A DNA stretch of 64,000 nucleotides from Nitrospiraceae bacterium (GCA_919902505.1 CAKKRE010000002.1:124001-188000); one strand, 5' to 3'. Counted from the first letter of the stretch, positions 1 to 9,704 are shown. Numbers and translations: made by a program. Notes: generated by a model from the letters alone, not told the origin.

Positions 1-74
1 CTGATCCAGCGACGTCCAACGCTCTCACCTTGATGGTGACCTATTACCCTTCCAAGCTGGCATTTTCGGATTGA
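1..74 (+). CDS. C-terminal end of an unidentified protein (partial)
   Basis: An open frame enters from the left edge in frame 3 and stops with TGA at 72-74. It encodes only the last 23 residues, ending in PSKLAFSD. The gene lies 33 bp upstream of the polysaccharide chain-length gene on the same strand, so it probably belongs to the same exopolysaccharide operon. The short beta-like tail (LTLMVTYYPSKLAF) would suit an outer-membrane beta-barrel C-terminus, but that is a guess from 23 residues. Confidence 0.5.
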   Translation, partial: DPATSNALTLMVTYYPSKLAFSD

Positions 75-107
75 CTAAGCGTAAGTAAATCGGGAAAAGG
101 ATATCCT

Positions 108-1877
108 ATGGCAGTGCAACAACGAGTTTCCGAGCAAGAGACCTCCATGAACCTTCATGACTATATGGCAGTCTTTCGCCGTCGACGCTTGATTGTCTTT
201 GCTTCAGCCGGCCTCCTGTTAGGGTTGAGTGTGACAGCGGCAGTTCTCTGGCCTCCGACCTTCAAATCCACGGCAACGATTCTGATCGAAGAACAGGAAG
301 TGCCTGCTGAGTTGGTCCATAGCACGATTACCAGTTACGCTGATCAGCGCATTGAGATGATCAAGCAGCAGGTCATGAGCCGTCCCAGTCTCTGGAAGGT
401 TGTCGAACAGTACAATCTGTATCCTGAGATGAGACGTGAAAGCCCCACAGAAGGGGTCATCAAACGTTTCATCAAGGATATCGAAGTTGAGGTGATCAGC
501 GCCGATGTCATCGACAAACGCACGCAGCATGCGACCAAGGCCACCATTGCCTTCACCGTGTCCTATAATAGTGGATCGCCTGACACCGCCCAACGCGTGG
601 CGAATGAACTGACGAGCCTCTTTTTGGGTGAGAATCTCAAGAGCCGCGAACGTCACGCGCAGGAAACCACCACGTTCCTCAGACAGGAAGCGGAAAGCCT
701 CGCGGCACATATTGAGGAAGTGGAGGCCAAACTGGCCACGTTCAAACAACGCGCAGCCGGTGCCTTGCCCGAGTTAATGCCGCTGAATCTCCAAATGATG
801 AACCAGGCGGATCGTGAGCTGATGGACCTCGATCAGCAGATCCGCAGCCTTGAGGAGCGCAAGTCGTATCTCGATGGAGAATTGGCGACCATCAAGCCGA
901 ATACACCCATCCTGTCCGTCACGGGAGAACGTATCCTCGATAGCGTTGAGCGATTACGTGGACTCCGGGCCGAATATGCCGGAGTGGCCGCGAATCTCTC
1001 ACCGGACCATCCGGACGTGATTAAGATGAAACAGGAAATCTCTGCGCTGGAGAGGGAAACCGGGGCGAATCCGGAGACTGAAGAGGTCGCCAAACAATTG
1101 ATCGATGCCAGGGCCAGGCAGGCCACACTCGCCGACCGCCTCGGGGAGAACCACCCCGATGTGTTACAGACCCAACGCATGATCGTGGCGCTGGAACGAG
1201 AACTCCGTCGGATCGGCACGGGTGTCGGCAACAAGCCGATGCAGCGTCCGGAAAATCCCGCCTACATCAACATTCAGGCACAACTCAATTCGGCGAATTC
1301 ATCTCTGCAAGCATTGAAAACCAGCCGTACGACCGTCAAGCAACGACTCCAGGATTATGCCAAACGCATCGAGCGGACTCCGGTGCTGGAACCGGACTAT
1401 CTGACGCTCGCGCGCGACCGCGACACCTCGTCCCAAAAATATCAGGACATTCGCTCGCGACTCCTGGAGGCCAAGGTGTCGGAAGGCCTCGAAGTGCAAC
1501 GGAAAGGTGAGCGGTTCTCGCTCATCGATCCTCCGGGGCTGCCGGAATCGCCGGAGAAGCCCAACCGGAAGGCCATTGTGCTGTTGGGGTTCATTCTCGC
1601 GCTGGCGGGCGGCGCAGGAAGCGCGGCGGTCGCGGAACACCTCGACCGCTCCATTCATACGCCGGAACAATTGGTTCGCTTGACGCAGACGTTCCCGCTG
1701 GCAGTCATTCCCTACATGCCGAACAGGGAAGACCTCACGCGCGCGTTGAAGCGCAGAAGAATGATTCGAACCGCAAGCCTGGGAGCGTTGGTTCTGCTCC
1801 TGCTCGTGAGTCATCTCTTCTGGACTCCATTAGATGTGCTCTGGTACGCCACGCTGAAACGGTTCGGCGTTGAATGA
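108..1877 (+). CDS. Wzz/GumC-family polysaccharide chain-length/export protein
   Basis: Inner-membrane polysaccharide co-polymerase expected to control chain length and export of an exopolysaccharide together with the kinase encoded next. It has the Wzz topology: a short cytoplasmic N-terminus, a membrane segment near residues 28-50, a long periplasmic coiled-coil region (about 60-480), then a second membrane segment (about 495-515) preceded by a proline-rich stretch (PPGLPESPEKPNRK). A further hydrophobic segment near the C-terminus (GALVLLLLVSHLF) is an addition to the basic pattern. ATG 108 is supported by AAAGGA about 7 nt upstream. At 589 aa it has the size of PEP-CTERM/XrtA-associated chain-length proteins. 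No kinase domain is fused; the kinase is the next gene. Confidence 0.85.
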   Translation: MAVQQRVSEQETSMNLHDYMAVFRRRRLIVFASAGLLLGLSVTAAVLWPPTFKSTATILIEEQEVPAELVHSTITSYADQRIEMIKQQVMSRPSLWKVVEQYNLYPEMRRESPTEGVIKRFIKDIEVEVISADVIDKRTQHATKATIAFTVSYNSGSPDTAQRVANELTSLFLGENLKSRERHAQETTTFLRQEAESLAAHIEEVEAKLATFKQRAAGALPELMPLNLQMMNQADRELMDLDQQIRSLEERKSYLDGELATIKPNTPILSVTGERILDSVERLRGLRAEYAGVAANLSPDHPDVIKMKQEISALERETGANPETEEVAKQLIDARARQATLADRLGENHPDVLQTQRMIVALERELRRIGTGVGNKPMQRPENPAYINIQAQLNSANSSLQALKTSRTTVKQRLQDYAKRIERTPVLEPDYLTLARDRDTSSQKYQDIRSRLLEAKVSEGLEVQRKGERFSLIDPPGLPESPEKPNRKAIVLLGFILALAGGAGSAAVAEHLDRSIHTPEQLVRLTQTFPLAVIPYMPNREDLTRALKRRRMIRTASLGALVLLLLVSHLFWTPLDVLWYATLKRFGVE

Positions 1878-1949
1878 TCGTTGTCAGCGGTCATATGGAT
1901 AGCGTGATGGGTGCGACGCATCTCGAACGCTGAACGAAAGGGGATTGCC

Positions 1950-2774
1950 ATGGAATGGTTTCAAGCCGCGCTGGATCGATACAAACAGCAACAGCCCCAG
2001 AATCGTCCTGTCTCGAAGCTGCACCGGAACGGCTCAGCCCGGACCACGCCGGCTCAAATCGTCTACACCCGGACACGGTCCCTCCACATTCCGGAGGCGG
2101 TGTTACGGGAGCGGCGCATCATCGCAGGCTTTGAGGGCGGCCGGTTCGTCGATGCCTTTAAGATCCTTCGCACCCAGGTCACTCATCGAATGCGGGAGAA
2201 GGGCTGGAACGTCATCGGTGTGACGAGCCCAGGCCTGGGTGAGGGGAAAACCCTCACGGCCGTCAACCTGGCCATCAGTCTGGCGATGGACGTGACCCAA
2301 TCGGTCCTGCTGGTGGATGCCAATCTTCAGGATCCCAGGATCCACGAGGTGTTCGATCTCGGTCCCAGCGAGGGCTTGGCCAACTACCTCCTCGACGATA
2401 CGCCGCTTGAAGATCTGCTGATCCATCCCGGCATCGGCCGGTTTGTCCTGCTTCCGGGAGGACGTGCTGTTCCCCACTCGGCCGAGGCCTTGACCTCTCC
2501 CAAGATGATTGCTCTGGTGGAAGAACTGAAACATCGTTACCAGTCGCGGATCATCATGTTCGATCTCCCGCCGCTCCTGAATACTTCCGACGTGCTGGCG
2601 TTTTCACCCTATATCGATGCCTTGCTGCTGGTGATCGAGGAAGGGCGTACAAAAGGCGAGGATGTGGAACGGGCGTTGTCCCTGGTGAAACAATCAACCC
2701 CGGTGCTGGGGACTGTCTTGAACAAGGCGGGGCGGGCGGGGATCGGTCCGGCTGAGATGAAGAAACTCGTCTGA
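1950..2774 (+). CDS. CpsD/CapB-type tyrosine autokinase (exopolysaccharide)
   Basis: BY-kinase-like P-loop ATPase that partners with the preceding chain-length protein. Seen: Walker A variant SPGLGEGKT with downstream NLAISLA, Walker A' LLVDANLQDP, and Walker B-like IIMFDLPPLL. It resembles exosortase-associated tyrosine autokinases. The C-terminus (MKKLV) lacks the Tyr cluster of classic BY-kinases, so autophosphorylation cannot be assumed. I place the start at ATG 1950 because AAAGGGG sits just upstream; an in-frame start at 1911 would add 13 residues without a clear ribosome site. The spacing to its neighbours (72 bp upstream, 15 bp downstream) suggests co-transcription. Confidence 0.8.
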   Translation: MEWFQAALDRYKQQQPQNRPVSKLHRNGSARTTPAQIVYTRTRSLHIPEAVLRERRIIAGFEGGRFVDAFKILRTQVTHRMREKGWNVIGVTSPGLGEGKTLTAVNLAISLAMDVTQSVLLVDANLQDPRIHEVFDLGPSEGLANYLLDDTPLEDLLIHPGIGRFVLLPGGRAVPHSAEALTSPKMIALVEELKHRYQSRIIMFDLPPLLNTSDVLAFSPYIDALLLVIEEGRTKGEDVERALSLVKQSTPVLGTVLNKAGRAGIGPAEMKKLV

Positions 2775-2789
2775 TCGCTCGAACTGTCG

Positions 2790-4190
2790 ATGTACAAAGA
2801 ATTCTATCGTCTCCACAGCAAACCCTTCTCGCTCTTGCCGGATAGCGAGTGCCTCTATCTCGGCTCAACCCACCGGACGGCCTATAGTTTGCTGGAGTAT
2901 GGCCTGTTGACCGAAGCGCCGTTCATGGTCCTGACCGGCGATCCCGGAACGGGCAAGACCTCGCTGCTGCAGAAATTGATCGCGGATACCCGTGATGCCT
3001 ATTCCATCGGCTTCCTCACGAATGCCCGCTACGATGTGGACTACCTGCTGCCCTGGATCCTCCTGGCCTTGGGCCTGAACCATACACAGCTCGACCCGGT
3101 CGAGGCCCAACACCTGTTCGCCACGTTTCTCGCCCAGGAGGCGACAAGGCGGCGGCGGGTGGTGCTGATCATGGATGAGGCGCAAAATCTCGGTGTGAAA
3201 TTGCTGGAGGAGTTACGGCTCCTCTCCAATTTAAATCAGGACAAGACACTGCAACTTCAAATCATCCTGTCCGGGCAACCGGATTTGCAAACGCTCCTGC
3301 GTCGGGTGGATATGACGCAGTTCGCGCAGCGCGTGGTGGTGGATTACCATCTGCAACCCTTCACGGAGGAGGACGTCGCCCACTACATTCGCTACCGGGT
3401 TCAACTTGCAGGAGGGACGCGGCCGCTCTTCAGCGCCCCGGCCTGTACCCTGACCTACCGGTTGAGCCAAGGCAATCCTCGCTTGATCAATCAGGTGTGT
3501 GAAATGGCGTTGACCTACGGGTACGCGAAGCAGGCCCCGCGCATTACCGCGAAGCTGCTGGCCCAGGCGGCGCTCGATCGACGAAAGAATCGAATCCTCC
3601 CGCTGGCGGAACTGGACGATCTGGAAGAACTCGCGGCAGGGAAGGATGCGGAGGAGCCCGATGCGCATGAATCCATCTCGCAATCTCTGCCATCACGCGA
3701 GTCTCCGCCGCGAATCGAGAGCCAACAACCTGTCGGCGCGGCAGAACCCTACTATCAGCAGGGACTAGCGCTCCGGAAATCGCAGAACTTTATCGCCGCC
3801 ATCGTCCAATTCGAGCAGGCCGCGCAAGACCCGGCCTACCACCTGCGGTCGTTTGGCCAGATCGGCCTCTGTTACCGCGCGCTCGGTCATATCCCTCAGG
3901 CCGTCGCGGCGTTTCGAAGGGCCTGCGCGGATTACAGCGCGCCGCGCCGGCAGAGTCTCAGCGTGCGTTACCTGTTGGGGCGCACCCTTGAACAATCGGG
4001 AGAGAAGCCGGAGGCCCTCGAACAATACCGGATGATCTTCCGTACCGACCAGACATTCAAAGATACGGCTGCTCGACTCTCCACCCTGGAGGGCAATCAG
4101 CACCGCCAAGCAGGGTCGCCGCACGTCCGGCCCTGGAAAATCGGACAGGCCTGGAAGCAGGTCAGGCAGCTGTTGAAGGGAAGTAGTTAA
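2790..4190 (+). CDS. ExeA-like AAA ATPase with C-terminal TPR region (copy 1)
   Basis: The N-terminal 270 residues are an ExeA/GspA-type AAA ATPase: MYKEFYRLHSKPF opening, Walker A GDPGTGKTSLLQ, Walker B VVLIMDEAQNL, sensor region LQIILSGQPDL. This is the type found in PEP-CTERM/XrtA exopolysaccharide loci. Residues about 320-440 hold TPR-like helices (YYQQGLALRKSQNFIAAIVQFEQAA), not part of the basic ExeA core. It starts 15 bp after the kinase gene. A close paralogue with the same architecture lies at 6518-7942. The role is presumably energising or organising the polysaccharide machinery at the inner membrane; the substrate is unknown. Confidence 0.8.
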   Translation: MYKEFYRLHSKPFSLLPDSECLYLGSTHRTAYSLLEYGLLTEAPFMVLTGDPGTGKTSLLQKLIADTRDAYSIGFLTNARYDVDYLLPWILLALGLNHTQLDPVEAQHLFATFLAQEATRRRRVVLIMDEAQNLGVKLLEELRLLSNLNQDKTLQLQIILSGQPDLQTLLRRVDMTQFAQRVVVDYHLQPFTEEDVAHYIRYRVQLAGGTRPLFSAPACTLTYRLSQGNPRLINQVCEMALTYGYAKQAPRITAKLLAQAALDRRKNRILPLAELDDLEELAAGKDAEEPDAHESISQSLPSRESPPRIESQQPVGAAEPYYQQGLALRKSQNFIAAIVQFEQAAQDPAYHLRSFGQIGLCYRALGHIPQAVAAFRRACADYSAPRRQSLSVRYLLGRTLEQSGEKPEALEQYRMIFRTDQTFKDTAARLSTLEGNQHRQAGSPHVRPWKIGQAWKQVRQLLKGSS

Positions 4191-4225
4191 TTGCAGGACA
4201 ATACCGCCGCGCGTTGCCTCACACC

Positions 4226-6376
4226 ATGAAACAAATTCTTCAGCATAAACGGTCCGGGTTGGTGAAAGTGGAAGAGGTGCCTCCTCCCTGCCTCCGCGGG
4301 AGCGGCCTCCTTGTGCTCAACGAGGCATCCCTCATCAGCCCGGGAACCGAGAAGTCGACGATTCAGAGCACGAAGCAATCTCTCGTCGCCAAGGCCATGG
4401 AACGGCCCGAGAAGGTCAAGAAGGTCCTCACTGCCATTCAGACCGACGGGCTGGCGCTCACGCTGTCCCGGGTGTTCGACAAGTTGGATTCACCCGCAGC
4501 CCTGGGTTACAGCTGCGCCGGCACGGTGGTAGAGGTCTCCCGCGATGCAGATTTCTTTTCGGTCGGTGACCGGGTCGCCTGTGCCGGACAGAATTATGCC
4601 TCCCATGCCGAAATGGTCTATGTCCCGAAACATCTCTGCGTCAAAATTCCGGACGGCGTGGATTCCGAAGATGCGTCCTTCGTGACGCTCGGAGCCATCG
4701 CCTTACAGGGTGTCCGTCAGGCGGAACCCAGGCTGGGAGACCGGATCGCCGTCATCGGCCTTGGGCTGCTTGGCCAATTGACCGTGCAATTGTTGAAGGC
4801 ATCCGGTTGCCGCGTGCTCGGATCCGATCTGGATCAGTCCAAACTGCAACTGGCGCAGCAGTCGGGTGCAGATATGGTGGCCCCATCCTCCGATCTCGCC
4901 CATGCCGCCGCGACCTTTTCCGACGGCCATGGCGTGGATGCGGTGATCGTCACGGCCAGCACCAAGGACAATGGTCCCATCGAAGTGGCCGGAGAGATTG
5001 CCAGGAAAAAGGGCAGGGTGGTGGTGGTCGGCGCTGTAGGAATGAACATTCCGCGCGAGCCCTATTATAAGAAGGAATTGGAACTTCGGCTCTCCATGTC
5101 TTACGGGCCAGGTCGTTACGACAACCAGTATGAAGAACAGGGTCGTGACTATCCGTTCGGCTATGTGCGATGGACGGAACAACGTAACATGCAGGCCTTT
5201 CTTGAGCTCGTAGCCGAACGCAAAGTCCAACTCAAGCCGTTGATCACCCATCGCTTCCCCATCGAGCAGGCGGAGTCTGCCTATGCCCTGATGATGGAGG
5301 GCTCGACACCCTATATCGCGATGGTCATCACCTATCCTTCCGATCGTGCTCATCCTTTGCCGCGAACCATTGTTGTCGGCACGGCCCAGACCGCTCGCCC
5401 TGTGACGCTGGGGATCATCGGCGCAGGGAACCACGTGAAGGACATGCTGCTCCCGCCGCTGCAAACCATGAACAATGTCGGTATTCGCGGCATCTGTACC
5501 GCTTCGGGTCTCACCGCGAAAACCCTGGCTGCAAAACTCACTGCCGCCTATTGTACGAGCGATAGTCAGTCGATCTTAGACGACGCGGCGATCAACACGG
5601 TATTGATCGGCACTCGCCACGATAGCCATGCCGCATTGACGGTGCAGGCATTGCGCGCGGGCAAACATGTGTTCGTGGAAAAGCCTCTCTGCCTGACGGA
5701 AGAAGAGCTGCAGGACATCCGCTCAACCTATGAGAAACAGGCGGCCGAGGGGTTGCATCTGATGGTGGGGTTCAACCGCCGATTTTCGCCGCACGCGAAG
5801 GAAGCGCGAACATTCTTTTCATCGCGTTCGAATCCGCTCGTCATGCTGTATCGCATCAACGCGGGGCGGATTCCGACGGATCATTGGGTGCAGGATCCGG
5901 ACGTGGGGGGCGGACGCGTGATCGGGGAGGTTTGTCATTTCGTCGATTATATGCAAGCCCTCTGTGCGGCGCCCCCCACCTCGGTCTTTGCCGGCAGGAT
6001 CGGGCAACACAGCTCCGGCATCACCGATGACCAGTGCAGCATCTCGTTGACGTTTCGAGACGGGTCCATCGGCACGATCGTCTATACAGCGGAGGGGAAC
6101 AGCGGTCTCGCGAAAGAGCGTTTCGAAGCGCATGCCGACGGGAAGTCCTTGACTATGGACGACTTCATGGAGACGCAGATGTATGCCGGTTCCCGGAAAC
6201 AGGTCTTTAAGACGGGCAAGCGGGAGAAGGGGTTCCCCGAGGAGATGGCGCAATTCGTGCGCGCCATCGAGCAAGGCCTTCCCCCAGTGATCCCCTTCGA
6301 GGAAATCGAAGTTGTGACTCGCACTTGCCTCCTGGCAGTCAGAAGCCTACAGTCTGGTACTGCATACGATCTTTAG
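4226..6376 (+). CDS. Two-domain oxidoreductase: zinc-type alcohol dehydrogenase plus Gfo/Idh/MocA
   Basis: Residues 1-370 look like a medium-chain zinc-type dehydrogenase (PALGYSCAGTVVEV, Rossmann stretch AVIGLGLLGQLTVQL). Residues about 385-716 are a Gfo/Idh/MocA dehydrogenase (LGIIGAGNHVKDMLLPP, HVFVEKPLCLTEEEL, GFNRRFSP). Such fusions occur in polysaccharide loci and are thought to oxidise or reduce a nucleotide-sugar or sugar intermediate; the true substrate is not known. ATG 4226 is preferred over TTG 4214, since MKQILQHKRSGLVKVEEVP matches the family's usual start. It lies between the two TPR-ATPase genes, suggesting a polysaccharide-modification role. Confidence 0.8.
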   Translation: MKQILQHKRSGLVKVEEVPPPCLRGSGLLVLNEASLISPGTEKSTIQSTKQSLVAKAMERPEKVKKVLTAIQTDGLALTLSRVFDKLDSPAALGYSCAGTVVEVSRDADFFSVGDRVACAGQNYASHAEMVYVPKHLCVKIPDGVDSEDASFVTLGAIALQGVRQAEPRLGDRIAVIGLGLLGQLTVQLLKASGCRVLGSDLDQSKLQLAQQSGADMVAPSSDLAHAAATFSDGHGVDAVIVTASTKDNGPIEVAGEIARKKGRVVVVGAVGMNIPREPYYKKELELRLSMSYGPGRYDNQYEEQGRDYPFGYVRWTEQRNMQAFLELVAERKVQLKPLITHRFPIEQAESAYALMMEGSTPYIAMVITYPSDRAHPLPRTIVVGTAQTARPVTLGIIGAGNHVKDMLLPPLQTMNNVGIRGICTASGLTAKTLAAKLTAAYCTSDSQSILDDAAINTVLIGTRHDSHAALTVQALRAGKHVFVEKPLCLTEEELQDIRSTYEKQAAEGLHLMVGFNRRFSPHAKEARTFFSSRSNPLVMLYRINAGRIPTDHWVQDPDVGGGRVIGEVCHFVDYMQALCAAPPTSVFAGRIGQHSSGITDDQCSISLTFRDGSIGTIVYTAEGNSGLAKERFEAHADGKSLTMDDFMETQMYAGSRKQVFKTGKREKGFPEEMAQFVRAIEQGLPPVIPFEEIEVVTRTCLLAVRSLQSGTAYDL

Positions 6377-6517
6377 CACCACTTTTCCCAAGTCTCAATC
6401 GATCGCCATCAGGCGTCTCTTGCTTGGACATGACCATCTGGTCAAGTCTAATAAAGTATTCTAAAACTGCCATAGAATCTTGTTGACCTCTTCCTAATTG
6501 TCCCGTAAGTAGGACTT

Positions 6518-7942
6518 ATGTACGAAACCTTTTATGGCCTAGATGTCAAACCCTTCACGCTAACCCCAAACCCGGACTTTCTGTACCGTGGAGAGACGCA
6601 CCGAGTGGCAATGGCCTCGTTGGAATACGGTATCCTGCATGAGGCGGGTTTCGTCGTCCTCACGGGTCTCCCTGGGATGGGAAAAACCACGCTCCTGCAG
6701 CAACTTCTGGCCGATCATCGGGACCACTTCAACATTGGATTGATCACCAATACACATAGTGGGATGGATACCCTGCTTCCCTGGATTCTGCTTGCCTTCG
6801 GCCTGGGCGGTGCACAGCAGGACAAACTGCAGGCGTTCCATGCGTTCGAGCAATTCCTCGCAAAAGAATCCCTCGCCAGACGGCGGGTACTCTTGATCGT
6901 CGATGAAGCACAGAATCTCGGCGCGAATCTCTTGGAGGAACTGCGCCTGCTCTCCAACCTCAATCAAGACAAGGCACCCGTCCTCCAGATCATTCTGTCC
7001 GGACAGCCGGGCCTACGGCAACTTCTGCAACGCAAAGACCTGACACAGTTCGCCCAGCGCGTGATGGTGGATTACAGTCTCGAACCCTTCAAGGAAGAGG
7101 ACACCCTGGGTTACATTGCCCATCGTCTGCGGGTTGCGGGTCGCGAGGAACCGATCTTCACGCAGCAGGCCACTCGTCTGATTCATCGGTTGACCGGCGG
7201 CATTCCACGCCTGATCAATCAACTGTGCGATACGGCGTTGACCTATGGTTTTGCGGATCAGGCAAGCTTTGTCTCGACGAAAATCGTGGCGCAGGCGGCC
7301 AAAGACCGCAGTAAAGGCGGCATTCTCCCGCTCACGGATACAGAGGCCCTGACTGCGATGACGGCCGAACAGGAAACGGCCGAACAGACTCAACTGACCG
7401 CGTTCGCCACCAGAACTGCCTCCGCGCCCACCGCCACACACAGTCAGGGTGCTACCCCTGCCTCCTCCCCCTCAGCCGGCTCGCCTGCGCAAGAATCCGC
7501 CGAGTGGTACGAACGCGGGCTGGCGCTCAAGAAGATCGGGATGTACAAAGAAGCCCTCCAGCAATTCTCGTTGGCTGCTCAAGATACGTCTCTCACCTTC
7601 AAGGCCATGGCTCAGGTGGGCATCTGCCTGAAATCCTCCGGCCAGTCGGAGCAGGCCGTCACGGCGTTTCGCAAGGCGCTGCAAGCCAAAGCCAGCTCAT
7701 CGGTGGACGTAATTCAAGTGCGGTACTTGCTGGGGCGCACGCTAGAAAATTTGGGCCGCGCTGAAGAAACGCTTGAACAGTACCGTTGGATCAGGCGGGA
7801 AGAGCCCGACTTCAAAGACGTCGCGGAACGTATCGAGCGCCTCGATGGTCGCCGGTCCCCATCGCCTCGCAACGCAGAAGGCACCGGAGACGGATCCTCC
7901 TGGGTTGCACAGCTACAACGCATTCTCGGCGCCTCCAAGTAA
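6518..7942 (+). CDS. ExeA-like AAA ATPase with C-terminal TPR region (copy 2)
   Basis: Paralogue of the 2790-4190 product: same opening (MYETFYGLDVKPFTL), Walker A GLPGMGKTTLLQ, Walker B VLLIVDEAQNLG, and LQIILSGQPGL. A Thr/Ala/Pro-rich linker (about residues 285-330) leads into TPR-like helices (WYERGLALKKIGMYKEALQQF). The 141-bp gap upstream is distinctly AT-rich compared with the genes and could hold a separate promoter. The two copies differ mainly in the linker, suggesting an old duplication with the oxidoreductase gene between them. It is probably part of the exopolysaccharide machinery. Confidence 0.8.
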   Translation: MYETFYGLDVKPFTLTPNPDFLYRGETHRVAMASLEYGILHEAGFVVLTGLPGMGKTTLLQQLLADHRDHFNIGLITNTHSGMDTLLPWILLAFGLGGAQQDKLQAFHAFEQFLAKESLARRRVLLIVDEAQNLGANLLEELRLLSNLNQDKAPVLQIILSGQPGLRQLLQRKDLTQFAQRVMVDYSLEPFKEEDTLGYIAHRLRVAGREEPIFTQQATRLIHRLTGGIPRLINQLCDTALTYGFADQASFVSTKIVAQAAKDRSKGGILPLTDTEALTAMTAEQETAEQTQLTAFATRTASAPTATHSQGATPASSPSAGSPAQESAEWYERGLALKKIGMYKEALQQFSLAAQDTSLTFKAMAQVGICLKSSGQSEQAVTAFRKALQAKASSSVDVIQVRYLLGRTLENLGRAEETLEQYRWIRREEPDFKDVAERIERLDGRRSPSPRNAEGTGDGSSWVAQLQRILGASK

Positions 7943-8031
7943 GCCGCCACTTCGCTCAACCTGACTTCTCGATCAATCGGCCCTCAAGTTTCATCCCGCA
8001 CCGTCCGATGATGGTTCAGGGGAGTGCCTGC

Positions 8032-8754
8032 ATGGGTTTGGAAATCGTTGAAATTGTCGAAGACGACCAGGGGCAGGCCAAGTTGTTGGATCGGATCCTT
8101 CGGCAAGCGTCTTTCCGGACTAATGTCGCATTCGACGGTCCGTCCGCCATGCAGGACGTGTGGCGGATCAAGCCCTCCTTGATCATGGCCGACGATAACT
8201 TGCCCGGCCTGACAGGACGGGAAATGTGCAAACGTTTGCGCCAGGACCCTTCCACGAAATACATTCCCATCATTCTCATGTCCGGCTATTCGTCTGAAGA
8301 ACGTCGTGTCGAGGCGCTCGATGGGGGAGCCGATGACTTCATCGCCAAACCGTATGCATCGGCCGAACTCGTGGCGCGCGTCAGGGCGCTGCTGCGCCGA
8401 TCTCGCCAAGGACAAGAACAGGACGAAGAACACGGTGAGGATCTTGCCTTGACGGATAGTCTGTATGTCGTAGTGTACCGCGGACAGAAGCTGACGCTCT
8501 CGGCTCATGAATGGAAGTCACTGCGGCGACTGAGCAGCACGGTCGGCAGCGTGGTCCCTCGCGAAGAACTCAGCACGCTGCTCTGGGGCGACGATGCCCT
8601 GATGCATGACGGGGAAATCGACCGGTGCATGGAACAATTGAATACGAAACTGGGCGGGGAGGGGCCGGCGGTGGGACAGATCAACATGGTTCCCGGCGGT
8701 TTTCGCTTGAGCGTCCCTCCTTCAGACAAGCCGGACGTCGTCCAGGCTCGATAA
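8032..8754 (+). CDS. Response regulator, intact receiver with divergent winged-helix output
   Basis: Receiver residues are complete: acidic pair in EIVEDDQG, phospho-acceptor Asp in LIMADDNLPG, switch Ser in IILMSGYS, and Lys in FIAKPYA. The C-terminal 100 residues keep an OmpR-like outline (KLTLSAHEWKSLRRL, REELSTLLWG, VPGGFRLSV) but the recognition helix (EIDRCMEQLNTKL) departs from the usual consensus. ATG 8032 is chosen because AGGGGAG lies 7 nt upstream; longer in-frame starts lack this. No histidine kinase is adjacent. It resembles the 19991-20695 regulator in length and N-terminus. Its 3' end overlaps the convergent CHAD gene by 33 bp. Confidence 0.8.
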   Translation: MGLEIVEIVEDDQGQAKLLDRILRQASFRTNVAFDGPSAMQDVWRIKPSLIMADDNLPGLTGREMCKRLRQDPSTKYIPIILMSGYSSEERRVEALDGGADDFIAKPYASAELVARVRALLRRSRQGQEQDEEHGEDLALTDSLYVVVYRGQKLTLSAHEWKSLRRLSSTVGSVVPREELSTLLWGDDALMHDGEIDRCMEQLNTKLGGEGPAVGQINMVPGGFRLSVPPSDKPDVVQAR

Positions 8755-9585
8755 CGTGCCTTGCTGATCGCCTCCGATCCACACACTACCCGCTGCCAGT
8801 GCGTCCAGTAGCCAGCCCAACCCTCCCGATACTCGTCTCGCCCGGCGGCGAGCCCGCTTCCAATCCCGTTCGAGCCGCGTTTGCACGGTGAGGTTCAGCC
8901 TCTTTCCCCAGCGCCTGAAATCCGCCATTTCTTCATACCGCCCCAATAAGGCCTGAACCTGTTTGATCCGTTTCAGCACATCCTGTTCGGTCGCCGCTCG
9001 CCCCGGCAGCCATTCCGTCTGATAGCGGATCGTCTTCAGCGCGAGGCGGAGAGCATGGAGACGTGTTCGACGCGGCTTCTCCATCGCCTTCTCAATCAAG
9101 CGCGAGAGGAGGCGCTCATGCTCGTGCCTCAACACTTCCAGGCGGGGTGTCAGAGAAAAGCCCTGGGGAGCAAGCATCGGCAGCGCCTGTTTCCAGACAG
9201 CCTGCTCAATCTTGCGATAGGTCTGTGTGCGATTCAGCTTGTGTTCCCGCTCGGCGATCCAGGCCTCGACGGCCGTGATGTCCGACTCGGGCGCTTCAAT
9301 CTTCATTAGATATTGCCGGAAGACTTGCAACGCCCGCAGCTTGCTCAAGCGGCTCACGGTCCGGGCCATCACAGCGGCACGGTCACGGTTATCACAGAGC
9401 TCCAGCAATGCTTGAAGTCTTCGGCAATGGGTGCGAATCGAGTGGATGGTCTCCGCAGATCCCTCGCCTGCCATCGCGTGGCGTATCAAACGAAGCACCG
9501 TGGATTGATAGGCGGCAGCCGCCTGAACGACATCTTGCTCGAGACCGGGTGGTGCTGTATGAATAGGGGAACGAGGCCTTCTCAT
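8722..9585 (-). CDS. CHAD-domain protein, likely polyphosphate-binding
   Basis: CHAD (conserved histidine alpha-helical) domain protein, 287 aa. CHAD domains bind inorganic polyphosphate through basic faces of helical bundles. Seen: the conserved IHSIRTHCRRLQALLEL motif, later VLRHEHERLLSRL and LHALRLALKTIRYQTEWLPG with regularly spaced His/Arg/Lys, and a very basic tail (RLERDWKRARRRARR). ATG 9585 precedes MRRPRSP; upstream in-frame sequence reads as non-coding. It is divergent from sixA (120 bp apart) and near ppx and phoU, which supports a polyphosphate role. The 3' end overlaps the response-regulator gene tail to tail. Confidence 0.8.
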   Translation of the reverse strand: MRRPRSPIHTAPPGLEQDVVQAAAAYQSTVLRLIRHAMAGEGSAETIHSIRTHCRRLQALLELCDNRDRAAVMARTVSRLSKLRALQVFRQYLMKIEAPESDITAVEAWIAEREHKLNRTQTYRKIEQAVWKQALPMLAPQGFSLTPRLEVLRHEHERLLSRLIEKAMEKPRRTRLHALRLALKTIRYQTEWLPGRAATEQDVLKRIKQVQALLGRYEEMADFRRWGKRLNLTVQTRLERDWKRARRRARRVSGGLGWLLDALAAGSVWIGGDQQGTLSSLDDVRLV

Positions 9586-9704
9586 GGCAGCCTCAAAGTG
9601 GACATGAGAGAGGCCGGCTGCGGAGCCGCGGCAAGACTTCGAGTCATGATTGAACTCGCGATCGACATCTGACCACCGACTTTTTTCCTGCCGGAGGGCA
9701 CCCG

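Noticed and set aside
219-749. Long minus-strand frame inside the chain-length gene
   Set aside because: It mirrors the codon pattern of the plus-strand gene, lacks recognisable domains and has no convincing ribosome site.
6483-6511. Possible sigma-70 promoter giving a leaderless message for the second ATPase gene
   Set aside because: TTGACC is a fair -35, but TAAGTA is a poor -10 and no other support exists.
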